Positions 1 through 8,825 of a stretch of DNA of 35,340 nt are shown here, one piece after another. The notes beneath the pieces were generated by a model. It saw only the letters and a program-made list of their open reading frames with translations. It was not told the DNA's origin and ran no database searches. Source of the stretch: an uncultured Geobacteraceae bacterium (GTDB lineage Bacteria; Desulfobacterota; Desulfuromonadia; Geobacterales; Pseudopelobacteraceae); the NCBI GenBank assembly GCA_903925005.1, contig CAIYDX010000164.1, forward strand, positions 1 through 35,340, read 5' to 3'. The position numbers and the translations under genes were made by a program. Positions within the stretch are counted from its first letter, which is position 1; the number at the start of each line of letters is the position of its first letter.

Positions 1-209
1 GCATCTGGCAAAAAACTGGTTTCGTTCCAACATCGCGAGCCTGTTTTATCGCAAGTAGATTCTCAAGAGGGAAGGCCCGATTCAAGCCTTCATATTTGAC
101 AACCACTAAAAACCAAAACGAGATGTGGGAATATATTGAAGTCCCATCAGATAGCCTTTATTGACAGAAATTGCGGTTTTTATACCTTGATCAGGAGAAC
201 AGATCTCCC
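1..209. other. Left-edge region before the first gene
   Basis: No complete gene is visible here. A short open frame (2-58, ending in TAG at 56-58) could be the last 18 codons of an upstream gene cut by the window edge, but it is too short to assign. A TTGACA hexamer at 161-166 resembles a -35 box, but the best following TATA-like hexamer (TATACC at 181-186) is only 14 bases away, so no promoter is called. AGGAG at 193-197 is the probable ribosome binding site for the gene starting at 210. Confidence 0.4.
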
Positions 210-1262
210 ATGAGTTATTACGAATGGGCGCCATACGTGCCGGTTGCCGCGCGTCGCGCAAAGGCGCAGAAGCAGCTTGAAAAGATGAAAAAGAAGGGGC
301 TGAAAGTGCAGCCGGTGCAACTGTCCGGGCGCAAGATTGCCGATTCCTTCTGGGGCAAGGGGTGGTGCGACCATATGGAGTCGTTCGGCGATTATGCCAA
401 CCGGTTGCCTCGTGGTCGCTCCTATGTCAGAAACGGTTCGGTCTGCCACCTGGAAATAAAACCGGGCCGGATTGAGGCGATTGTCAGCGGTTCGTCGCTG
501 TATAATGTTTCCATCACTATATTTCCGTTGGCAATTCACAAATGGAAAGAGGTCAAAGCTGCCTGCACCGGGCGGATCGGATCGTTGATCGATCTGCTGC
601 GAGGCAAGCTGGATCGTGGCGTGATGGAAGTAGTCTCGGATCGAAAGAAAGGACTTTTCCCATTGCCGGGCGAAATCAAATTCGACTGCGACTGTCCGGA
701 TTCGGCCGGGATGTGCAAACATATTGCGGCGGTGCTGTACGGAGTGGGGGCGCGGCTTGATCACTCTCCGGAACTGCTGTTTCACCTTCGCGCAGTTAAT
801 CACGAAGAGCTGGTTGATGTCTCGGCAGTGGTTACCGGTGTTGCCAAAACCGGAACATCCCGCCGCAGGATCGCCGCGAGCGGTCTTGCCGATGTGTTCG
901 GAGTCGAAATGGCTGAAACAGAGGTGGTTACGCCAGCCGACATCCCGATTAAAAGATCAGGTCTGCCGGTAAAAGTACCTGAAAAAAAATCTACAGCACT
1001 GAAACTACCTAAGAAGACATCTCAAACATCAAAAAGTCGTAAAAAAACGTCCGATGTTGTGCCATTCCCTGAGCCGCTCACCGGAGATGCCATATTTTCA
1101 TGGCGGTCAGCGCTTGACGAAACGCAGGCTGCTTTCGCCGCTCGCCTCCAGGTTAATGCTTCAAGCATTTCACAGTGGGAAAAAAAGGGCAATAATGCTA
1201 TTGGTGTACAAACTCGCACTCTGTCGGCGCTGCGCAGGGCATGGGAGATGACATGCCGATAG
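210..1262 (+). CDS. SWIM zinc-finger protein with C-terminal HTH domain
   Basis: This is a 350-residue cytoplasmic protein. The centre carries a SWIM zinc finger with the pattern CxCx6CxH (C160, C162, C169, H171), a family known for nucleic-acid or protein binding and often encoded beside SNF2-type helicases. After a lysine-rich, low-complexity linker (about residues 245-285) comes a helix-turn-helix of the Cro/C1 type (about residues 300-327, TQAAFAARLQVNASSISQWE). SWIM followed by an XRE-like HTH suggests a DNA-binding adaptor; this is inference. The ATG at 210 is preferred because AGGAG lies 12 bases upstream; an in-frame TTG at 171 has no binding site. No SNF2 helicase gene lies in the window. 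It sits 51 bp upstream of gmk on the same strand. Exact function unknown. Confidence 0.75.
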   Translation: MSYYEWAPYVPVAARRAKAQKQLEKMKKKGLKVQPVQLSGRKIADSFWGKGWCDHMESFGDYANRLPRGRSYVRNGSVCHLEIKPGRIEAIVSGSSLYNVSITIFPLAIHKWKEVKAACTGRIGSLIDLLRGKLDRGVMEVVSDRKKGLFPLPGEIKFDCDCPDSAGMCKHIAAVLYGVGARLDHSPELLFHLRAVNHEELVDVSAVVTGVAKTGTSRRRIAASGLADVFGVEMAETEVVTPADIPIKRSGLPVKVPEKKSTALKLPKKTSQTSKSRKKTSDVVPFPEPLTGDAIFSWRSALDETQAAFAARLQVNASSISQWEKKGNNAIGVQTRTLSALRRAWEMTCR

Positions 1263-1313
1263 TCGTTAAGCTGAGTTGGATTGTAAATCGATCATATATG
1301 AAAGGTTCATTCG

Positions 1314-1922
1314 ATGAAACGTGAAGGCTTGATTCTTATTCTTTCGGCGCCGTCCGGAGCCGGAAAAACTTCTCTCTGCCGGGAATTATTTAAAACATTT
1401 CCGGATATGAAGGAGTCAGTCAGTTATACTACCCGCGCGCCCAGGCAGGGTGAGGTTGAGGGTGAAGCGTACCATTTTGTCAGCAATGAAGAATTTGACG
1501 GCATGATTGCCGATGATGCCTTTGCCGAATGGGCCGAAGTTCACGGCAACAAGTACGGCACCGCGCTGCGCACCCTTGAAGAGGCCCGTAAAAACGGGAT
1601 CGATCTGGTGCTCGATATCGACTGCCAGGGGGCACGAAAGCTGAAAGAGCAGTTCGATGGCGGAGTATATGTGTTTATAATGCCACCCAGCATGGAAGAG
1701 CTGCGTCGTCGCCTTGAACATCGCTCGTCCGATGCCCAGGAGGTTATTGAACGTCGCATCGTCCGGGCGGCCGACGAGATAAGGGAAGCGCGCTGGTATG
1801 ACTACATAATATTTAACGATAATTTTGAAGTTGCCTGTCTGGAGCTGGCGGCAATCGTCATTGCTCACCAGCGCAAAACCTTCAGGATGATGGAAAAAGT
1901 CCGAAATTTGTTTGATATCTGA
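1314..1922 (+). CDS. gmk: Guanylate kinase
   Basis: Guanylate kinase phosphorylates GMP (and dGMP) to GDP with ATP, a cytoplasmic step essential for GTP, dGTP and (p)ppGpp supply. The 202-residue length is normal for the family. The P-loop SAPSGAGKTS is at residues 11-20, followed by the GMP-binding stretch SYTTRAPRQGEVEGEAYHF with its conserved Ser, Arg and Tyr, and by the DIDCQGARKLK segment typical of the family. GAAAGG at 1299-1304 precedes the ATG. It is followed by rpoZ and rel, an order widely conserved in bacteria, and it supplies the substrate branch used by Rel. Confidence 0.97.
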   Translation: MKREGLILILSAPSGAGKTSLCRELFKTFPDMKESVSYTTRAPRQGEVEGEAYHFVSNEEFDGMIADDAFAEWAEVHGNKYGTALRTLEEARKNGIDLVLDIDCQGARKLKEQFDGGVYVFIMPPSMEELRRRLEHRSSDAQEVIERRIVRAADEIREARWYDYIIFNDNFEVACLELAAIVIAHQRKTFRMMEKVRNLFDI

Positions 1923-1976
1923 TATGATATAGGTTATAAAGACCGTTCATCTAAAGTTGCAGGAAGGAGGTACATC

Positions 1977-2183
1977 ATGGCTCGTGTAACCGTTGAAGAT
2001 TGCCTGGAAAAAGTCGAGAACAGATTCCAGCTCGTGATACTGGCCGCAAAACGGGTAAAACAGCTCTACAAAGGGGCTCATCCGTTGATTGAATCCAAGA
2101 ATAACCGCCAGGTTGTCACTGCTCTTCGTGAAATCGCTGCCGGTAAGATCGGATTTGAAGTTACAAAAAAACAGCGCGTCTAA
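1977..2183 (+). CDS. rpoZ: RNA polymerase omega subunit
   Basis: The small omega subunit of RNA polymerase (68 residues) helps fold and hold the beta-prime subunit and, in proteobacteria, contributes to a (p)ppGpp-binding site. The N-terminal [13 protein letters not shown] and the following [16 protein letters not shown] helix match the conserved omega core. A very strong ribosome binding site (AGGAGG, about 6 bases from the ATG) lies just upstream. Position between gmk and rel, with an intrinsic terminator right after the stop, is typical. Confidence 0.96.
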   Translation: MARVTVEDCLEKVENRFQLVILAAKRVKQLYKGAHPLIESKNNRQVVTALREIAAGKIGFEVTKKQRV

Positions 2184-2194
2184 TCTGCCACCCT

Positions 2195-2232
2195 GGGTGA
2201 AACTGGAACTATTCCGGTTTCACCCTTTTTTT
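2195..2232 (+). terminator. Intrinsic terminator after rpoZ
   Basis: The arms GGGTGAAAC and GTTTCACCC pair perfectly and extend through a T-G wobble into GGAA/TTCC, closing on a three-base CTA loop. A run of seven T follows. It probably ends much of the gmk-rpoZ transcript and tunes read-through into rel, whose start is about 50 bp further on. Confidence 0.9.
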
Positions 2233-2281
2233 ATCTTCTCCCCGTACATTCCCAACTTTTTTAACAGGCGACGACTAGCGT

Positions 2282-4432
2282 ATGATCCGACTCAACGACA
2301 TTCTTGATAAGGTTTCAGCGTATAATCCGACCGCTGATCATAATCTGATTCGCAAGGCATACGTGTATTGTGCCAAGGTGCATCAGGGGCAGACGAGGCT
2401 GTCCGGCGAGCCGTATATCATCCATCCGATGGAGGTTGCCGGCCTTCTGGCCGATCTGAAGCTCGATGTGCCGAGTATTGTGACCGGTTTCCTGCATGAT
2501 ACGATCGAGGACACCCTGGCGACATCGGAAGATCTGACCAGGATGTTCGGAGCCGAGGTTACCGCCTTGGTGGATGGCGTCACCAAGATCAGCAAGATCA
2601 ACTTTAAAACCAAGGAAGAGAGCCAGGCGGAGAATTTTCGCAAGATGCTGCTGGCGATGGCCATCGATATCCGCGTTATTCTGGTCAAGCTGGCTGACCG
2701 TCTTCACAATATGCGGACTCTGGAGTTTCAGGATGAAGTAAAGCAGCGGCGAATCGCCCGTGAGACGATGGATATTTACGCCCCAATCGCCAACCGGCTC
2801 GGGATTTCATGGGTAAAAGTCGAGCTGGAAGATCTTTCGTTCCGCTATCTGCATCCGGAAATATACTTCGATCTGGTCAAAAAAATATCCCAAAAAAAGA
2901 AAGAGCGTGAAGCGTTTGTTGAAGAAGCTAAAGCTATCATCTCTGAAAAACTGGCTTTTTACGGCATTCACGGCGAGGTTTCCGGCAGGAGCAAGCACCT
3001 CTATTCGATCTTTCGAAAGATGGAAAAGCGCAATGTCGAGTTCGAGGAAATTTACGACCTGATTGCGGTAAGAATACTGGTTGAAGATGTTCGTGAATGT
3101 TACGAGGTGCTGGGAGTTATCCATTCGGCATGGAAACCGATTCCGGGACGTTTTAAAGACTACATTGCGATGCCGAAGGGGAATATGTATCAATCCCTGC
3201 ATACGACCGTCATTGGCCCCCAGGGGGACCGGATGGAAGTTCAGATCCGGACCAACGAAATGCACAGCGTTGCCGATGCCGGCATTGCGGCGCACTGGAA
3301 GTACAAGGAAGGTAAGGGGTATGACGAGAAAGAGGTCAAGCGTTTTGCCTGGCTGCGGCAGCTCCTTGAATGGCAGCAGGATCTGCAGGATTCCAAAGAA
3401 TTCATGGATTCGGTCAAGGTCGAGCTGTTTACCGAAGAGGTCTACGTTTTTACTCCCAAGGGGGATGTTAAGGGGTATCCCAAAGGGTCCACACCGATAG
3501 ATTTTGCCTACAGTGTTCATACCGATATCGGCCATCGCTGCGTCGGCGCAAAGGTCAACGGCAAGCTGGTGCCGCTCAAATACGAACTGAAGAATGGCGA
3601 TATTGTCGAAGTTATAACGTCGCCGCATCATACCCCCAGCAAAGATTGGCTCAAGATAGTTAAGAGTTCCCGGGCGCGCAATAAAATCAGGGCCTGGATC
3701 AAAATAGAAGAGCGCAAGCGAAGCATCGTGCTGGGGCGCGAAATTTGTGAAAAAGATTTCCGCAGATATTCACTCAATCTCCAGAAGATTCAGAAAACCG
3801 GCGAGTTCAAGAAAATTGCCGGCGAATTCGGCTATGCCGCGGATGAGGATCTGCTGGCGGCGGTCGGTTATGGGAAGATATCCAGCAACCAGCTGGTCGG
3901 CAAGCTTCTTCCTGAAGAAAGGCTGAAAGAGCGTACCGAACATAAGGAATCACGGCTTCAGTCGGTCCTCAACAAGCTGAAGGGGAGATCGAGCGGTGCG
4001 GTTGAAATCAGCGGGTTGGACGATGTCCTGGTACGTTTCGGCAAATGTTGCAATCCGGTGCCGGGGGATGAAATCACCGGCTTTATCACCCGAGGAAAAG
4101 GGGTGACGGTGCATACAGCCGATTGCCAGTTTGCCCTGGAAAGCGATCCCGAACGGCGTGTTGATGTTGCCTGGAACAAGGGCAAAACAGCTGCTCTGCC
4201 GGTTAAAATAAGGGTGCTCTGCCATGATGTAAAAGGGATTCTTGCCACGATTACGCTGGCGATCACGAATTGCGAGGCCAATATTGCCAGCGCCCAGATC
4301 CAGAGCACTATCGACCAGAGGGGTGAAAACATCTTCGAGGTCAATGTTACCGATCTGGCCCATCTTCAGAAGGTCATGAATTCGCTTATGAAAATAAAAG
4401 GCGTCATTAAAGTGGAACGAATCAAACAGTGA
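2282..4432 (+). CDS. rel: Bifunctional (p)ppGpp synthetase/hydrolase (RSH family)
   Basis: A 716-residue long RelA/SpoT homologue that makes (p)ppGpp from ATP and GDP/GTP and hydrolyses it, the core of the stringent response. The hydrolase domain is intact: H48, the HD pair H72-D73 and E76-D77. The synthetase domain carries RFKDYIAMPKGNMYQSLHTT at about residue 290; the basic RxKD form is typical of bifunctional enzymes rather than monofunctional RelA. A TGS domain follows (about 389-450), then a helical region with paired cysteines (KCCNPVPGD) and a C-terminal ACT domain (about 640-716). No clear Shine-Dalgarno precedes the ATG. ridA follows after 16 bp. Whether it is named rel or spoT is a matter of convention. 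Confidence 0.96.
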   Translation: MIRLNDILDKVSAYNPTADHNLIRKAYVYCAKVHQGQTRLSGEPYIIHPMEVAGLLADLKLDVPSIVTGFLHDTIEDTLATSEDLTRMFGAEVTALVDGVTKISKINFKTKEESQAENFRKMLLAMAIDIRVILVKLADRLHNMRTLEFQDEVKQRRIARETMDIYAPIANRLGISWVKVELEDLSFRYLHPEIYFDLVKKISQKKKEREAFVEEAKAIISEKLAFYGIHGEVSGRSKHLYSIFRKMEKRNVEFEEIYDLIAVRILVEDVRECYEVLGVIHSAWKPIPGRFKDYIAMPKGNMYQSLHTTVIGPQGDRMEVQIRTNEMHSVADAGIAAHWKYKEGKGYDEKEVKRFAWLRQLLEWQQDLQDSKEFMDSVKVELFTEEVYVFTPKGDVKGYPKGSTPIDFAYSVHTDIGHRCVGAKVNGKLVPLKYELKNGDIVEVITSPHHTPSKDWLKIVKSSRARNKIRAWIKIEERKRSIVLGREICEKDFRRYSLNLQKIQKTGEFKKIAGEFGYAADEDLLAAVGYGKISSNQLVGKLLPEERLKERTEHKESRLQSVLNKLKGRSSGAVEISGLDDVLVRFGKCCNPVPGDEITGFITRGKGVTVHTADCQFALESDPERRVDVAWNKGKTAALPVKIRVLCHDVKGILATITLAITNCEANIASAQIQSTIDQRGENIFEVNVTDLAHLQKVMNSLMKIKGVIKVERIKQ

Positions 4433-4448
4433 TGGAGGGGAGCAGACA

Positions 4449-4829
4449 ATGAAATTGGAAATTATATCAACCGACAAAGCCCCGGCAGCGATCGGGCCAT
4501 ATTCGCAGGCGGTAAAATGCGGGAACATACTTTTTTGTTCCGGTCAGATTCCGCTTGACCCCGCAACCGGTGAGTTGGTTGCGAGTGAAATAACCCTGCA
4601 GACCGAGCGGGTCATGGATAATATTGCCGCTATGCTGTCAGCCGCGGGCGCAGGCTTTGACGATGTAATAAAAACAACCATATTTCTGGTTGATATGGCT
4701 GATTTTGCTGCCGTTAACAGTGTGTACGGCAGCCGTTTTCCGAATCATAAACCGGCCAGATCCACAGTCGCCGTTAAATCCCTGCCGCGCGGCGCACTGC
4801 TGGAGATTGAAGTAATCGCCGGTCTGTAA
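4449..4829 (+). CDS. ridA: RidA family enamine/imine deaminase
   Basis: A 126-residue RidA (YjgF/YER057c/UK114) protein. The family hydrolyses reactive enamine/imine intermediates released by PLP enzymes such as threonine dehydratase, protecting other PLP enzymes. Signature parts are visible: APAAIGPYSQAV near the N-terminus, LFCSGQIPLDPATGE, and the C-terminal ARSTVAVKSLPRGALLEIEV, which holds the conserved Arg and Glu of the active site. GGAGGGGAG precedes the ATG. It lies directly after rel and probably shares its transcript, ending at the terminator near 4841. An RSH-RidA neighbourhood is seen in related bacteria. Confidence 0.93.
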   Translation: MKLEIISTDKAPAAIGPYSQAVKCGNILFCSGQIPLDPATGELVASEITLQTERVMDNIAAMLSAAGAGFDDVIKTTIFLVDMADFAAVNSVYGSRFPNHKPARSTVAVKSLPRGALLEIEVIAGL

Positions 4830-4833
4830 CAAC

Positions 4834-4871
4834 GAAAAAAAGCCGCATCCCTTGCGGGTGCGGCTGTTTTT
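4834..4871. terminator. Bidirectional terminator between ridA and rpmB
   Basis: The hairpin AGCCGCATCC / GGGTGCGGCT (10 pairs including one wobble, five-base loop) is flanked on the left by seven A and on the right by a T-rich tract (TGTTTTT). The A-run reads as a T-run on the opposite strand, so the structure can stop transcription of ridA from the left and rpmB from the right. It occupies the short gap between the two converging stops. Confidence 0.9.
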
Positions 4872-4892
4872 AAGGCGTTGGTCTGGAACAGC

Positions 4893-5087
4893 TTAGAGTG
4901 ACTTGGTTACGAACCCTGAGCGGATGCAGCGGGTGCAAACCTTGACGGTAGATATGCTGCCGTTGTTTTTGACAGCCTTGATTTTTTGGAGATTCGGATA
5001 CCAGACAGTACGGGTTTTATTGTTCGCATGGCTGACATTGTTTCCGAAGCTGGGGCCTTTTCCGCAAATTTCACATTTTCTTGACAT
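4893..5087 (-). CDS. rpmB: 50S ribosomal protein L28
   Basis: L28 is a small protein of the large ribosomal subunit. The 64-residue sequence begins [23 protein letters not shown] and contains the conserved [14 protein letters not shown] segment. Two cysteine pairs (CEIC near the N-terminus, CTRC near the C-terminus) identify the zinc-binding (C+) form. GGAGG lies about 7 bases before the ATG and a good sigma70-type promoter is visible upstream at 5120-5148. It is a single-gene unit facing ridA and sharing the terminator with it. No rpmG (L33) partner is present. Confidence 0.96.
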   Translation of the reverse strand: MSRKCEICGKGPSFGNNVSHANNKTRTVWYPNLQKIKAVKNNGSISTVKVCTRCIRSGFVTKSL

Positions 5088-5119
5088 ATTGTTGTCCTCC
5101 GTTGATTACTGAAAAAAAT

Positions 5120-5148
5120 CTTATAGCAGACTGACGCTGCCGTTGCAA
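5120..5148 (-). promoter_or_regulatory. Predicted sigma70 promoter of rpmB
   Basis: Read on the - strand, TTGCAA (5143-5148) is followed after exactly 17 bases by TATAAG (5120-5125). Both hexamers are close to the consensus and the predicted start point leaves a short leader with the GGAGG site of rpmB. This is a pattern match only. Confidence 0.65.
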
Positions 5149-5167
5149 GCAAAATATAGGACAACGC

Positions 5168-5782
5168 ATGAATATCATCAAGGCATTCCTCACATTATGT
5201 ATCATTGGATTCGTTGCTATAACTGCTCTGTTCATTGATTTTACCTACAAAACCTTTTCGTATCGCCAGACTGCGCAGAAGGCAGATGCCATTGTAGTTT
5301 TGACCGGCGGCAAGGGGCGCGTGGAAGAGGGGGTGCGGCTTTTTCGGGAGTCTCGTGCCAAATTTCTGTTTTTTGTCGGAGTTGATCCTTCAGTTACAAA
5401 AAGTGACCTGTATCGTCAAAAAAACGGTGATCCTTCCGCGGATAACGTGATTCTCGAAAAGTCATCCCGAAATACGCTCGAAAATTCGATCTTCGGGCGC
5501 GATGTGATCGTCTCCAGAGATGTCCGCTCCGTGCTTTTGATTACGTCGCGTTATCATTTGAAGCGTGCTTCAATTCTGTTTCGCAACTCTCTCCCCAAGG
5601 ATATAACCATTATTCCGTATCCTGTCGATTCGGTAAATCTGAAAGAATCGTGGTGGAATCATGGCGGCAGTTTTCAATTGCTGTTTCGAGAGTTTTACAA
5701 GTACTGCATGTTTCGGACGTTTTTTCTGCTGGCGCCGGGAGATCTTCGGGAGAGCGTTTTGCCGTCGGTTTCCGGTGGGTGA
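5168..5782 (+). CDS. YdcF/SanA-like (DUF218) membrane-anchored protein
   Basis: This 204-residue protein has one N-terminal membrane helix (about residues 5-23) and a DUF218/YdcF-type domain, recognised by ADAIVVLTGGKGRVEEGVRLF, by a central NTLENSIFGRDVI and by the VLLITSRYHLKRASILF stretch. Family members (E. coli YdcF, SanA, ElyC) are envelope-associated; some influence peptidoglycan or lipid-carrier metabolism, but the reaction is not settled. AGGA lies 7 bases before the ATG. It diverges from rpmB and precedes thrC by 69 bp. The soluble domain is probably periplasmic, which is inferred from the single helix. Specific substrate unknown. Confidence 0.8.
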   Translation: MNIIKAFLTLCIIGFVAITALFIDFTYKTFSYRQTAQKADAIVVLTGGKGRVEEGVRLFRESRAKFLFFVGVDPSVTKSDLYRQKNGDPSADNVILEKSSRNTLENSIFGRDVIVSRDVRSVLLITSRYHLKRASILFRNSLPKDITIIPYPVDSVNLKESWWNHGGSFQLLFREFYKYCMFRTFFLLAPGDLRESVLPSVSGG

Positions 5783-5851
5783 CGACTCTTTCATATTTAA
5801 TCGCAATCTGCTATAGTCCATCATAAATTTTACAAGCGAAAGGTTTTTATC

Positions 5852-7237
5852 ATGCGTTATATCAGTACCCGTGGCGGCATCGACCCCATCCATTTTAAAG
5901 ATGCCGTCATGATGGGTTTGGCCTCCGATGGCGGCCTGCTCCTGCCTGAGTCCTATCCAACAGTCACCATGGAACAGCTTGAATCCTGGCGTAAGCTTGA
6001 CTATCCGGAACTGGCCTTTGAGGTCATATCACGGTATGTCGACGATATTCCGACAAGTGACCTGAAAAGTTTGATCAACCGTTCCTATGCCACTTTTACC
6101 CATCCTGAAATTACACCGCTGGTCAAAAAGGACGGCGTTTACATCCTCGAACTGTTTCATGGCGTCACCCTTGCTTTCAAAGATGTTGCGCTGCAGTTTT
6201 TGGGGAACCTGTTTGAATATATCCTGGCAGAACGCAAACAGACATTGAACATCATCGGCGCTACGTCTGGTGATACCGGCAGTGCCGCTATCCATGGCGT
6301 TCGCGGAAAAAAAGGCATTTCCATCTTCATTCTGCATCCGCTCGGCAAAACTTCGGCGGTTCAAGCGCTGCAGATGACCTCGGTCACCGACGTCAACGTT
6401 CATAATATTGCGGTACGCGGCACTTTTGACGACTGTCAGGATATGGTGAAAGAGCTTTTCGGAGATCTGGAATTCAAGGAGAAATATTCCCTGGGCGCGG
6501 TCAATTCAATCAACTGGGCGCGGGTGCTGGCACAGGTGGTCTATTATTTCTACGCATGGCTGCGGGTCACCGATGAAACTGATGCTCCGGTTAATTTTTC
6601 GGTTCCTACCGGAAACTTTGGCGATATTTTTGCCGGGTATGTCGCGAAAAGAATGGGGCTGCCCGTTGGTACGCTGTTGTTGGCAACCAATGAAAACAAT
6701 ATCCTGACCCGTTTCATTACCGCATCCGATTACTCTCTGGGAAAGGTCGTTTCGACCGTTTCCCCTTCGATGGATATTCAGATCGCTTCCAATTTTGAGC
6801 GCTACCTGTTTCATCTGTTTGCCGAAAATCCTGCCCGCGTCAAGGAAGCGTTCGCCGAACTGAAAGAGCATGGCCGTATTTCCTGCAATTCCGACGAAAT
6901 GGCCCTGGTCCGAAAGGACTTCTGCTCCGCTTCGGTCAATCAGGATGACACACTGCAGACAATCCGCGACTTTTATGCGGATACCGGCTATCTGCTCGAT
7001 CCTCATACGGCTGTCGGTGTCAAGGCCGCCCTCGACATGCTGCCGCCAGATTCTGCCAGGATCTGCCTCGCCACTGCTCACCCGGCCAAATTCAGCGAAA
7101 CCGTGGAGCAGGCACTCGGATTTCAGGCGCCGGTACCGGAATCGGTCAAGGAGTTGCACGGAAAACCGACCAGATGCGAGATCATGGATGCCGATATAGA
7201 CAAGGTCCGTGAATTCTTTGTTGCCCATGTTGGGTAA
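5852..7237 (+). CDS. thrC: Threonine synthase
   Basis: A PLP-dependent lyase converting O-phosphohomoserine to threonine and phosphate, the last step of threonine synthesis in the cytoplasm. The 461-residue length and the N-terminal MRYISTRGGIDPIHFKDAV fit the longer, E. coli/yeast-like class. The Schiff-base lysine is K110 in GVTLAFKDVALQFLGN; the phosphate/PLP loops GATSGDTGSAA and SVPTGNFGDIFAGY are intact. GAAAGG precedes the ATG. murJ starts 12 bp after the stop, so the two are probably cotranscribed. A TATAGT at 5812-5817 could be a -10 box, but no convincing -35 goes with it. Confidence 0.96.
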   Translation: MRYISTRGGIDPIHFKDAVMMGLASDGGLLLPESYPTVTMEQLESWRKLDYPELAFEVISRYVDDIPTSDLKSLINRSYATFTHPEITPLVKKDGVYILELFHGVTLAFKDVALQFLGNLFEYILAERKQTLNIIGATSGDTGSAAIHGVRGKKGISIFILHPLGKTSAVQALQMTSVTDVNVHNIAVRGTFDDCQDMVKELFGDLEFKEKYSLGAVNSINWARVLAQVVYYFYAWLRVTDETDAPVNFSVPTGNFGDIFAGYVAKRMGLPVGTLLLATNENNILTRFITASDYSLGKVVSTVSPSMDIQIASNFERYLFHLFAENPARVKEAFAELKEHGRISCNSDEMALVRKDFCSASVNQDDTLQTIRDFYADTGYLLDPHTAVGVKAALDMLPPDSARICLATAHPAKFSETVEQALGFQAPVPESVKELHGKPTRCEIMDADIDKVREFFVAHVG

Positions 7238-7249
7238 ATAGCCCGCGCC

Positions 7250-8818
7250 ATGTCGGAAAAACGGAATATAGCCCGGGCTGCCGGAATTTTAGGCAGCGCC
7301 ACAATGCTGTCGCGTATCATGGGGATGGTCCGCGATATGGTGGTGTCGCGCCTGTTCGGCGCCGGTCTGGCAACGGATGCATTTTTCGCGGCATTCCAGA
7401 TCCCCAACATGCTGCGCCGTTTTTTCGCCGAGGGGGCGCTGACGGCCGCTTTTGTTCCGACCTTTTCATCAACCCTCTTGAAACAGGGTGAGGAAAAAGC
7501 CCGAGAACTTGCCAATACCTGCTTTACGCTGCTTACCATTGTCATGGCCGGTATCACTCTGGCAGGAATTCTCTTTTCTCCGGTCATTGTCGGCCTAATG
7601 TTTCCCGGTTTCAAGGCCGAGCCGGGAAAATTCGAGCTGGCGATCCTCCTTAATCGCCTGATGTTCCCATACATCTTCTTCATCAGCCTTGTAGCGCTCT
7701 GTATGGGGATTCTCAATACAGTCCGTCATTTCTTTACCCCTGCCATTTCTACCGTATTTCTGAACGTCTCCATGATTCTGGCTGCCCTCTGTCTGCGCGG
7801 TTACTTTGAAGTCCCGATCACCGCTCTGGCTGTCGGCGTGCTGATCGGCGGATGTCTTCAACTGGTGATGCAACTGCCGGTTCTCTGGAGCAAAGGGTTT
7901 GCCATAAAGCCGGATTTTCACTTCAATACGCCCGATATACGCAGCATTGCGCTGCTGATGCTGCCGTCCGTGTTCGGGGTTGGGGTCTATTATCTAAATA
8001 TAACAGTCAGCGCCATCCTGGCCTCGCTGCTGCCGCAAGGGAGCGTTTCGTATCTCTACTATGCCCAACGGCTGTTCGAGTTCCCTCAGGGGATCTTTAC
8101 GGTGTCGGTGGCACAGGCGGTATTGCCGTCGATGAGCAGACAGGCTGCGGCAGGCGACAGCGATGGAATGAAGGAGACTCTCTCATTCGGCATGCGTCTG
8201 ACGCTCTTCATCACAATTCCGGCCATGGCCGGCTTGATGGTCTGTTCAACCCCGATTTTCAGCCTGATTTTCATGGGTGGAGCTTTCAATTACGCAACAG
8301 CCGTAAACTCTGCCACAGCGCTCCTGTACTATTCCGCGGGACTCTCGTTTGTTGCCTTGACGCGAGTGCTGGCGCCGGTGTTTTATGCGTTGAAGGATAC
8401 AAAAACCCCGGTATATACGGCGTTTATATCGTTTGTCATCAACCTCTGCTTGAGCCTTGCGTTGATGGGGCCTCTCAAACATGGCGGATTGGCTCTTGCC
8501 ACGACTATTTCGGCGTTCGGCAACATGCTGATGCTGCTCTGGTTTTTGAGGCGCAAAATCGGTTCGTTTGGCGGGACCCGTATCATGCTGACCGCATTGA
8601 AATCCTGCGCGGCATCGGTTCCGATGGCGGCTGCGGTCTGGTATAGCTGTTCGTTCATCGACTGGTCGCAAGCCGGGCATAAGATATTGAAAGGCTCCGT
8701 TTTGGGAGGTTCAATTCTCTGCGGTAGCGTCATATATTTTATGATCGTGAAACTGATGCGGTCTGAAGAAGCAAATGAAGCGTTATTGCTGCTGCGCGGA
8801 AAGCTTAAGAAGGGTTAG
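7250..8818 (+). CDS. murJ: Lipid II flippase MurJ
   Basis: MurJ (formerly MviN) moves lipid II across the inner membrane for peptidoglycan assembly. The 522-residue protein is hydrophobic throughout, as expected for about 14 membrane helices, and starts with the conserved block RNIARAAGILGSATMLSRIMG and VRDMVVSRLFGAG. PNMLRRFFAEGALTAAFVPTF is the family signature that includes arginines of the central cavity. The ATG has no strong ribosome binding site and lies 12 bp after thrC, suggesting coupling to the preceding gene. The methyltransferase gene follows after 7 bp. Confidence 0.95.
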   Translation: MSEKRNIARAAGILGSATMLSRIMGMVRDMVVSRLFGAGLATDAFFAAFQIPNMLRRFFAEGALTAAFVPTFSSTLLKQGEEKARELANTCFTLLTIVMAGITLAGILFSPVIVGLMFPGFKAEPGKFELAILLNRLMFPYIFFISLVALCMGILNTVRHFFTPAISTVFLNVSMILAALCLRGYFEVPITALAVGVLIGGCLQLVMQLPVLWSKGFAIKPDFHFNTPDIRSIALLMLPSVFGVGVYYLNITVSAILASLLPQGSVSYLYYAQRLFEFPQGIFTVSVAQAVLPSMSRQAAAGDSDGMKETLSFGMRLTLFITIPAMAGLMVCSTPIFSLIFMGGAFNYATAVNSATALLYYSAGLSFVALTRVLAPVFYALKDTKTPVYTAFISFVINLCLSLALMGPLKHGGLALATTISAFGNMLMLLWFLRRKIGSFGGTRIMLTALKSCAASVPMAAAVWYSCSFIDWSQAGHKILKGSVLGGSILCGSVIYFMIVKLMRSEEANEALLLLRGKLKKG

Positions 8819-8825
8819 GTGCCTA

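Noticed and set aside
2-58. A possible 18-codon C-terminal fragment of an upstream gene ending at TAG 56-58
   Set aside because: Too short for recognition, no conserved motif, and other frames are equally open over this length.
161-186. TTGACA plus TATACC as a promoter for the SWIM gene
   Set aside because: The spacing is only 14 bases, well below the usual 16-18.
180-803. Long reading frame opposite the SWIM gene
   Set aside because: It mirrors a well-supported gene, has no known motif and is a shadow of its codon bias.
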